From NCBI GenBank assembly GCA_027296185.1, contig JAPUJL010000534.1:1-13146 (forward strand): 13,146 nucleotides of DNA, read 5' to 3'. This document shows positions 1-4,782 of the stretch, one piece after another. The notes under the pieces are model-generated. The model saw only the letters and a program-made list of their open reading frames with translations. It was not told where the DNA came from and searched no databases. Positions within the stretch are counted from its first letter, which is position 1, and each line of letters opens with the position of its first letter. The translations under genes and the position numbers were made by a program. The stretch is from SAR324 cluster bacterium. Lineage in GTDB: Bacteria; SAR324; JACQKK01.

Positions 1-1
1 G

Positions 2-163
2 GCCGAGGAGTTCGAGGTGCAAGTCGCCCTGGAGGAGCTGCCCGACGGGCTCGTTCACGGCGGCGAAGGCGCCACCTTCGACGATTTCGCCGAGGGCATC
101 CTCGACTATTTCCGCAGTCCACCCGCCACCCCCCAGGACAACCCCCAGGCCGCTAGCGAGTAA
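2..163 (+). CDS. 3' end of an unidentified gene (partial)
   Basis: The reading frame is open from base 2 to a TAA at 161-163 and gives 53 C-terminal residues; the start lies outside the window. The visible part is acidic, with two phenylalanine/aspartate-rich helical-looking stretches (FDDFAEGILDYF around residues 26-37). It ends in a Pro/Ala/Gln-rich tail that is probably disordered. Codon choice is strongly G/C at third positions, as expected for a real gene here. I do not recognise the family from this fragment. The gene converges on the cupin gene, and the two coding regions overlap by 11 bp at their 3' ends, leaving no room for a terminator between them. Confidence 0.65.
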   Translation, partial: AEEFEVQVALEELPDGLVHGGEGATFDDFAEGILDYFRSPPATPQDNPQAASE

Positions 164-611
164 TCGCGAATGCGCGGGCGATCGCTTGCGCTGCCTCAAT
201 GCTGTCTTCCGGCGCGTCGCCGCCGGCCATCTGGCCGGTCTTCAGTTCTACCAGCAGCACCCGGATCGTGGTCTGCCCGACGTTTGTCCCCCGGTGCCGC
301 TCCACCGGATTGAGCGCAATATTCTGGCCGACCTTCAGGTCGAACTGGCGGGTCTCCTCCCCGGGCGCCTCGATCTGGAGCCGCCCCCCCCGCACCACGT
401 AGGCGAAGTAGGCCGGGTGGCCGTGCCAGTTCTCCACGTCGCCGGGCTTGGAGATCACCTCCATGACGCGCACCAAGGCATTTTCGAACAGCACCGTGAC
501 GATATGGGGGTTGACCTGGGCCGTGTCCTGGGCCTGAAGCGCCGGGGCCCATGCCACCAGCGCGAGCAGCGCGGGGACGGCCCGGAACGAACGTCGAATG
601 GCGAGTTGCAT
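153..611 (-). CDS. Secreted (periplasmic) cupin-domain protein
   Basis: The protein has 152 residues. Residues 1-27 form a Sec signal peptide: basic start, hydrophobic stretch ALLALVAWAPAL, and a likely cut after LQA at 27. The rest is a single small cupin barrel. Cupin motif 1 is visible as GDVENWHGHPAYFAYVVRGG (57-76), with H63 and H65 as candidate metal ligands. Motif 2 is GQNIALNPVERHRGTN (95-110), with H106 as the third ligand. The usual motif-1 glutamate is not obvious. The ATG is supported by GAGGAG about 9 nt upstream. The family includes metal-binding enzymes and sensors, so no substrate can be named. The gene stands alone, converges with the gene on its left and is separated from lysS by a repeat-bearing gap. 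Confidence 0.85.
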   Translation of the reverse strand: MQLAIRRSFRAVPALLALVAWAPALQAQDTAQVNPHIVTVLFENALVRVMEVISKPGDVENWHGHPAYFAYVVRGGRLQIEAPGEETRQFDLKVGQNIALNPVERHRGTNVGQTTIRVLLVELKTGQMAGGDAPEDSIEAAQAIARAFAITR

Positions 612-874
612 CGTGGTGGGCTCCTCGTGTTCGATGTGGGGCGGGTTCTTCGATGCCAGGGTAGGGTCTTCACCCGGCGGACTCGAGCCGCGCCTTTACG
701 CAATGAGCGCTGCAAGGTGCGCCAGAGGCACCGGCAAGCCTATTCTCCCCGGTCCCCCAGTACGACCTCACCCCCCGCCCCTCTCCCTAGGGAGAGGGGA
801 TTGCGACCTCCGTCCAACCAACCTACCGACGCCCTGGGGTGAGGTCCCGCGGAGGCGGGAAAGTGTCGCCGGGA
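612..874. other. Intergenic region between lysS and the cupin gene
   Basis: The 263 bp lie downstream of lysS and upstream of the cupin gene, both on the minus strand. The part next to the cupin gene (612-760) should hold its promoter, but I see no clear -35/-10 pair there, only the Shine-Dalgarno sequence close to the start. The part near lysS carries the nested inverted repeat listed separately. No open frame here looks coding. Confidence 0.6.
764..846. repeat. Nested inverted-repeat element (REP/MITE-like)
   Basis: An 11-bp perfect inverted repeat bounds the element: gacctcacccc at 764-774 and ggggtgaggtc at 836-846. Just inside its left end is a perfect 22-bp palindrome, with arms cccctctccct (778-788) and agggagagggg (789-799). 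The right-hand interior (800-835) has no obvious structure. From general knowledge, intergenic sequences with CCCTCTCCC...GGGAGAGGG cores and ccTCACCCC/GGGGTGAgg ends recur in many GC-rich bacterial genomes, so I infer a dispersed repeat. It lies about 30 bp after the lysS stop, so the transcript could also fold here and end lysS transcription. No poly-T tract follows on either strand. Copy number cannot be judged from one window. Confidence 0.6.
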
Positions 875-2380
875 TCACTCGCCCGGGTGCTCCGGCTTCA
901 GAGTGGGGAAGAGGATCACGTCGCGGATCGAGTACTGGTCGGTGAGCAGCATGACCATGCGGTCGATGCCCATCCCCACGCCGCCCATGGGTGGCATGCC
1001 GTACTCCATCGCCCGCACGAAATCCGCGTCGTAGGGATGGGCCTCGGCATCGCCCTTTTCCCGGCGGGCCGCCTGCTCCTCCAGCAGCGCCCGCTGCACC
1101 TGCGGGTCGTTGAGCTCGGTATAGGCGTTGCCGATCTCCCAGCCCGCGATGTACGGCTCGAACCGCTCGACCAGCTCCGGCGATTCCCGGTGCGCCTTGC
1201 AGAGCGGCGTGGTCTCCTTGGGAAAGTCCGTGATGAACGTCGGTTGGATCAGCTGCGCCTCGCACCGCTCCTTGAACAGCGCCTGCATGGCCAGTCCCCG
1301 GGAATAGCCGCCCTCCAGTTCGATCTCGTGCTTGGCCAGCAGGGCCCGCACCTCCTCGTCGCCGAGGGCGGCGAAGTCGCACTGCCCCAGCTCCTTCAGT
1401 GCCTCGAGCATGGTCATGCGCCGCCAGGGCCGCTTCACGTCCAGGGCTTGCCCCTGGTACTCGAACCGGGTACCGCCGTGGACCGCCACGGCGCACCGCT
1501 CCCAGATGGCCTCGAAGTGCTCCATCATGTCCCGGTAATCGGCGTAGGCCTCGTAGAACTCCACCATGGTGAACTCGGGGTTGTGATTGCGGTCGATCCC
1601 CTCGTTGCGGAAGTCCTTGCCGATCTCGAACACGCGGTTGAAGCCGCCCACCACCAGCCGCTTGAGGTAGAGCTCGTCGGAGATGCGCAGGTAGAGCGGC
1701 AGGTCCAGCGCCTTGTGGTGCGAGGTGAAGGGAGTGGCCGCCGCGCCGCCGTAAAGCACCTGGAGGCTCGGGGTTTCCACCTCCAGGAATCCCGCGTCGA
1801 TCAGGTATTGCCGGAGCGTTTGGATAATCCGCGTTCGCGCCACGAACACCTCGGCGACCGGGTCGTTGAGCGCCAGATCGACGTAGCGCTGCCGGTAGCG
1901 CTGCTCGGTATCCTGAAACCGGTCGTGCACCACCTCTTCCCCGTTCCGCACCTCCACCTTGGGCACGGGCATGGGGCGGATGGCCTTGGACAGCAGCTCG
2001 ATCCGGCTCACCCGCAGGGTGAGCTCGCCCGTGCGGGTGCGCATCATGGTGCCCCGCGCGCCGATATGGTCGCCCAGGTCGAACAACTCGAACACGGCGA
2101 AGGCGTCTTCCCCGACGGCATCCTGCCGCACGTAGATTTGGATGCGGGTGTGATTGTCCTTCACGTGGGCGAAGGCGGCCTTGCCTTGGCGGCGGAGCGC
2201 CACCAGCCGCCCCGCCAGCGCAACCTCCCCGCCCGATTCCACCAGCGCGTCGCCCTGCTCCAGCAGCGCCCGCGCCTCGTGGGTGGGGGCGAAGCGGTAG
2301 GGATAGGGATCGACCCCCAGCTCCCGGAGCCGGGTCAGCTTGTCGAGCCGGATGCGAACCTGATCGCCGTAGTCGTCCAT
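875..2380 (-). CDS. lysS: Lysyl-tRNA synthetase, class II
   Basis: The 501-residue product, the usual full length, charges tRNA-Lys with lysine in the cytoplasm. An N-terminal OB-fold anticodon-binding domain spans about residues 53-134 and the class II catalytic core about 150-495. Motif 1 falls near 183-204 (ending LEVETPSL), motif 2 is FRNEGIDRNHNPEF (257-270) and motif 3 is GGVGMGIDR (466-474). The lysine-pocket stretch GWEIGNAYTELNDP (413-426) is intact. Sequence style around 209-275 (GGAAATPFTSHHKALDLPLYLRI) is closer to Gemmatimonadota, Bacteroidota or Thermus-type LysRS than to E. coli LysS; this is from memory, not alignment. The ATG at 2380 is the only possible start, because an in-frame TGA lies 6 nt upstream. 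prfB, a frequent partner, is absent. Confidence 0.97.
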   Translation of the reverse strand: MDDYGDQVRIRLDKLTRLRELGVDPYPYRFAPTHEARALLEQGDALVESGGEVALAGRLVALRRQGKAAFAHVKDNHTRIQIYVRQDAVGEDAFAVFELFDLGDHIGARGTMMRTRTGELTLRVSRIELLSKAIRPMPVPKVEVRNGEEVVHDRFQDTEQRYRQRYVDLALNDPVAEVFVARTRIIQTLRQYLIDAGFLEVETPSLQVLYGGAAATPFTSHHKALDLPLYLRISDELYLKRLVVGGFNRVFEIGKDFRNEGIDRNHNPEFTMVEFYEAYADYRDMMEHFEAIWERCAVAVHGGTRFEYQGQALDVKRPWRRMTMLEALKELGQCDFAALGDEEVRALLAKHEIELEGGYSRGLAMQALFKERCEAQLIQPTFITDFPKETTPLCKAHRESPELVERFEPYIAGWEIGNAYTELNDPQVQRALLEEQAARREKGDAEAHPYDADFVRAMEYGMPPMGGVGMGIDRMVMLLTDQYSIRDVILFPTLKPEHPGE

Positions 2381-2390
2381 TCCTCCTCAC
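2381..2390 (-). promoter_or_regulatory. Shine-Dalgarno of lysS with abnormally short spacing
   Basis: On the minus strand gtgaggagga runs straight into the lysS ATG. A near-perfect GAGGAGG thus ends only 1 nt before the start codon, against the usual 5-9 nt. An in-frame TGA (2387-2389) excludes a start further upstream, and no ATG, GTG or TTG occurs in frame in the next 15 codons. A second ATG at 2391-2393 lies in another frame. It opens a 19-codon frame (2335-2393) that overlaps the lysS start. Confidence 0.6.
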
Positions 2391-2416
2391 CCATGGGGAA
2401 TCCAGACGGTTGCGTC

Positions 2417-2446
2417 ACTCTAATGACCCGCCCCGCAGCTTGGCAA
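2417..2446 (-). promoter_or_regulatory. Candidate sigma70-type promoter for lysS
   Basis: On the minus strand TTGCCA is followed after 18 bp by TAGAGT. That matches four of six -10 consensus positions, including the key T, A and final T. The -10 lies about 37 nt upstream of the lysS ATG, a plausible leader length. A similar TTGCC...TAGAGT pair precedes the membrane-protein gene at 9381. The prediction is by eye and weak. Confidence 0.3.
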
Positions 2447-2525
2447 CCGGCCACCGCCACGGGCGGCGAATCCCGCCCGCGGTGCGCTGCCCGCAAGGCC
2501 GGCGGCCGGTGCCCGCGGTGCCGAT

Positions 2526-2538
2526 GGCCCATTGGGCC
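2526..2538. repeat. Short palindrome between the cNMP-pentapeptide gene and lysS
   Basis: The sequence ggccca-t-tgggcc is a perfect 6-bp inverted repeat around one base. It lies in the 231-bp gap between the upstream gene's stop (2612) and the lysS start (2380). It could be a hairpin or a protein site, but it may also be chance in GC-rich DNA. Confidence 0.25.
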
Positions 2539-2570
2539 GGCGGCCCTGGGGGGCGCGGGCTCGCCGGGCG

Positions 2571-2602
2571 GCCGTTCGCTCACGGCACGGAACTCGAACG
2601 GC
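2571..2602 (-). terminator. Candidate hairpin terminator after the cNMP-pentapeptide gene
   Basis: The arms gccgttcg (2571-2578) and cgaacggc (2595-2602) form a perfect 8-bp stem with a 16-nt loop. On the minus strand the stem begins about 10 nt after the TAA stop (2612-2614). No T-run follows, so it is not a canonical intrinsic terminator. It could still pause polymerase or protect the 3' end of the mRNA. Confidence 0.4.
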
Positions 2603-2611
2603 TTGGGAAAG

Positions 2612-3457
2612 TTACTTCTTCGGGGGCTTCTTCACGAGAGGCAGGGTGTTCGGAGCCACTTCGGACATGTCCGCCGCATCGAAGTGGGCGCCCGCCAGAT
2701 TGGCACCGGCGAAATTGGCGTTGGAGAAGTTCGAGGCCGTAAAATCCGCGCCGGAGAGGTTGGCGCCGCTCAGATCCGCGCCGCTGAAATCGGCATTGAC
2801 CATCTTGCTGTGGTCGAGCTTGGCGTCCTTCATCTTGGCGCCGCTCATGTTGGCGCCGATCATGATCGAGTGGCTCAGATCGGCGTTGTGCAGAAAGACT
2901 TCCGACAGGTTGGCGTTACGCAGGTCGACCCCCTTGATGCCCTGGCCGCTTTCCATCCGCTTTTTCACCAGATCCCTGATCTTCTCCGACGACGTGCGGT
3001 CGGCCACGGAGAGGTCCGTCAGCCGCTGGTTCGTGGTGCGCAACCGTTCGGCCAGCATCACCGCGAAGTTCTTGTAGAGCTTGTAGGCCAAGGCCACGTT
3101 GTTCTGCCGCAGGATCGCCTCCCGCAAGCTGAGCAGAATCGTGTCGCCACCGGCGGTGGCCCGGGCGGAGCGGGGGGATTCGTCGATCGGGCCCATCTCG
3201 CCGAACAGCGCGCCCGCGTCAAGGGTGGCCAGCACCTCCTCCTGATTGCGCCCGATGCTGCGGCTGATCTTCACCTGGCCCGCGATCACGATGTACATCT
3301 TGTCGCCGCGGGTGCCCTCCTTGAAGACGATCTCGTTGTCCTCGAAAACTTCCCGCTGCGTGCTTTTGAGCAGGGCCAAAAGCTCGCCGTCGTTGAAATT
3401 CGAGAAGAAGACGACGCTTTCTTTGAGCCTGGTGAAGATCTCCTTGTTGAGCTGCAT
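2612..3457 (-). CDS. Cyclic-nucleotide-binding domain fused to pentapeptide repeats
   Basis: The protein has 281 residues, with no signal peptide or membrane segment. Residues about 15-125 form a CAP_ED/cNMP-binding fold. Its phosphate-binding cassette FGEMGPIDESPRSARA (85-100) keeps the G-E and R-S-A residues that hold the nucleotide in CRP. Residues about 125-176 are helical and charged, resembling the CRP dimerisation helix, but no helix-turn-helix follows. Residues 177-266 are 18 consecutive pentapeptide repeats (for example ANLSG, ADFSG, ADLSG) with Leu, Met or Phe at the centre. This predicts a right-handed quadrilateral beta-helix of about 4.5 coils. The end is a basic tail (LVKKPPKK). 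Such helices act as rigid scaffolds or DNA mimics in some families; the role here is unknown. GGGAGAG about 6-8 nt upstream supports the ATG at 3457. Confidence 0.92.
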   Translation of the reverse strand: MQLNKEIFTRLKESVVFFSNFNDGELLALLKSTQREVFEDNEIVFKEGTRGDKMYIVIAGQVKISRSIGRNQEEVLATLDAGALFGEMGPIDESPRSARATAGGDTILLSLREAILRQNNVALAYKLYKNFAVMLAERLRTTNQRLTDLSVADRTSSEKIRDLVKKRMESGQGIKGVDLRNANLSEVFLHNADLSHSIMIGANMSGAKMKDAKLDHSKMVNADFSGADLSGANLSGADFTASNFSNANFAGANLAGAHFDAADMSEVAPNTLPLVKKPPKK

Positions 3458-3594
3458 GGTCTCTCCCTCAGGGGCTCCGTTCGAGGGTGGCGGGCGTGGC
3501 GTTTCGGCGGGTCCCGCGGGATCCTGGGCGCCCCACAGTGCGATTCGGTCCGTCGATCATGGGGAAGCAAGACATGGACCGCTCAACCGCGGTG

Positions 3595-3622
3595 TTGCTG
3601 GCCTTCCTGGCCCCGATAAAAT
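3595..3622 (+). promoter_or_regulatory. Candidate plus-strand sigma70-type promoter
   Basis: TTGCTG (3595-3600), a 16-bp spacer and TAAAAT (3617-3622, five of six consensus positions) make the best -10-like box I noticed in the window. Transcription would start near 3629 and run towards the 3' end of pyrB, antisense to the leader of the cNMP-pentapeptide gene's neighbours. It could make a small RNA, an antisense RNA or a leaderless mRNA for the 78-codon frame beginning at 3629. Confidence 0.35.
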
Positions 3623-3757
3623 CGCTCGATGGAATTCTCCCAGCCGGAGGAGGGGACGGACGCCCGGCGGCTACCGGGCCGCGCAGCACCGCGAGGCCGG
3701 TTCGAGCCTTCCCGAAGCCGGCGCGGGCGCAAGCACCGCATCCGTTATCCCACTGGC

Positions 3758-3784
3758 AAAACTCATCTTTTCAGAATGAGTCTT
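3758..3784 (-). terminator. Candidate terminator hairpin after pyrB
   Basis: On the minus strand the sequence reads AAGACTCAT, a 9-nt loop, then ATGAGTTTT. That gives a 9-bp stem with one G-U pair (core arms 3776-3781 and 3761-3766), ending in a run of T. It lies about 80 nt after the pyrB stop (3862) and stands out as AT-rich in a GC-rich window. The stem is weak and the T-run is only four bases long and partly inside the stem, so this is tentative. It overlaps the -10 of the candidate minus-strand promoter. Confidence 0.4.
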
Positions 3785-3808
3785 ACGGCAGAGCGCCCGA
3801 GAAGTCAA
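3780..3808 (-). promoter_or_regulatory. Candidate promoter for the cNMP-pentapeptide gene
   Basis: On the minus strand TTGACT (3803-3808), a 17-bp spacer and TAAGAC (3780-3785) form a sigma70-like pair. The -35 matches five of six positions and the -10 matches three. It points towards the cNMP-pentapeptide gene but would leave a leader of over 300 nt, so another promoter may lie closer. Confidence 0.25.
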
Positions 3809-3861
3809 TGGGACGGCCCCGGCGGCGCCGATCGACAGTGTGCGCCGGAACGGACACTGCG

Positions 3862-4782
3862 TTAGCCCCAGACATTCAACACATAGAGGATTAACGCCAT
3901 GCGGACCCACAGCCCGTTGCGCGCCTGCTGGAAATAAGCGGCCCGGGGATCGTCGTCCACCGCCGGGTCGATCTCTCCGAGGCGGGGCAGGGGGTGCATG
4001 ACGATGGCGTCCGTCCGCATCAGCGCCACGTTCTCCGGGGTCAAGCGGTAGCTGTTGTACGCGCGCTCGTACTCGTGGGTATCCAGGAAGCGCTCCTTCT
4101 GGATGCGCGTCATGTACACGCAATCCACCTCGCGCAGCACGGCGTTCAAGTCCCCGTCTTCCCGCCATTTCACGTCCTGGCGCGCCAGATACTCCTTGAT
4201 GTCGCCGTGCATCTGGCACACGGCGGGCGCGACGAAGGTCAGCCGCACGCCGGGGTATTTGGCCAGCAGATAAGCCAGGCTGCGCACGGTGCGCCCGTAA
4301 CGCAGGTCGCCGACGAGCGCGACGTGAAGCCCTTCCAGCCGGTCGAAGTGCTGGTGCAGGGTGAACAGGTCCAGCAGCGCCTGGGTGGGGTGCTGGCCCG
4401 CGCCGTCACCGGCATTGAGCAGGGGCACCGTGGCGAACTCGGCGGCGCGCTTGGCGGCGCCAATTTCGCTGTGGCGCATCACGATCACGTCGGCGTAACC
4501 CGAGAGCACGCGAATCGTATCCTCCAGGGATTCGCCCTTGGCGAAAGAGGAAAACTCGCGGGCATTCTCGGTGGTGATGACGTTGCCGCCGAGCCGGTAC
4601 ATGGCCGCCTCGAAGGAGAAGCGGGTCCGCGTCGAGGGCTCGTAAAACAGGGAGGCGAGGGTGTAGCCGTGCAAATCGCCGGTGCGCTCGCGTTCCGCCA
4701 GTTCCGCCGCCTTGTCGAAGAGGGCCGCGATGAAGGGCCGGTCGAACTGCTGGGATTCGATGATGTGCCGTGGTTCGGTCAT
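3862..4782 (-). CDS. pyrB: Aspartate carbamoyltransferase, catalytic chain
   Basis: The 306-residue enzyme joins carbamoyl phosphate to aspartate to give N-carbamoyl-aspartate, the first committed step of pyrimidine synthesis. The carbamoyl-phosphate motif STRTR is at 50-54, the catalytic-loop lysine is K82 (AKGESLEDT), HPTQ is at 131-134, GDLRYGRTVRS at 158-168 and PLPR at 264-267. Length is close to E. coli PyrB (about 311). I chose the ATG at 4782 because the family's N-terminus begins there and GGGAGAG precedes it by about 5 nt; the frame stays open to 5052, but that stretch is the glycosyltransferase tail read in another frame. The start overlaps the glycosyltransferase stop (ATGA), implying translational coupling. 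No pyrI, pyrC, pyrR or carbamoyl-phosphate synthase gene is present, so allosteric control cannot be inferred. Confidence 0.97.
   Translation of the reverse strand: MTEPRHIIESQQFDRPFIAALFDKAAELAERERTGDLHGYTLASLFYEPSTRTRFSFEAAMYRLGGNVITTENAREFSSFAKGESLEDTIRVLSGYADVIVMRHSEIGAAKRAAEFATVPLLNAGDGAGQHPTQALLDLFTLHQHFDRLEGLHVALVGDLRYGRTVRSLAYLLAKYPGVRLTFVAPAVCQMHGDIKEYLARQDVKWREDGDLNAVLREVDCVYMTRIQKERFLDTHEYERAYNSYRLTPENVALMRTDAIVMHPLPRLGEIDPAVDDDPRAAYFQQARNGLWVRMALILYVLNVWG

Larger units (their letters stand above)
3458..3861. other. 404-bp gap between pyrB and the cNMP-pentapeptide gene
   Basis: I find no convincing gene here. The region holds the Shine-Dalgarno of the cNMP gene next to 3457 and a near-palindrome of 16 bp at 3509-3524 (tcccgcggga core, one mismatched pair). 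It also holds a plus-strand promoter-like sequence at 3595-3622, an AT-rich hairpin at 3758-3784 and a minus-strand promoter-like sequence at 3780-3808. A 78-codon plus-strand frame starts at 3629, but its codon use becomes unlike the neighbouring genes (AGA, CGA, CTT, ACT, AGT). The stretch 3740-3810 is noticeably richer in A and T than its surroundings. Confidence 0.55.

Noticed and set aside
2335..2583. 82-codon minus-strand frame upstream of lysS as a leader gene
   Set aside because: Its sequence is Pro/Arg/Gly-rich with no conserved look and no lysine codons near its end. I kept only the overlapping short ATG as a remark on the lysS start.
839..3619. 926-codon open frame on the plus strand across lysS and the cNMP-pentapeptide gene
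   Set aside because: It lies opposite two certain genes, has low-complexity His/Gln/Val-rich sequence typical of antisense frames in GC-rich DNA, and shows no recognisable domain.
3690..3720. GGTTCGAGCC resembling a tRNA T-loop
   Set aside because: The flanking bases do not form a 5-bp T stem, and no acceptor, D or anticodon arms can be built around it.
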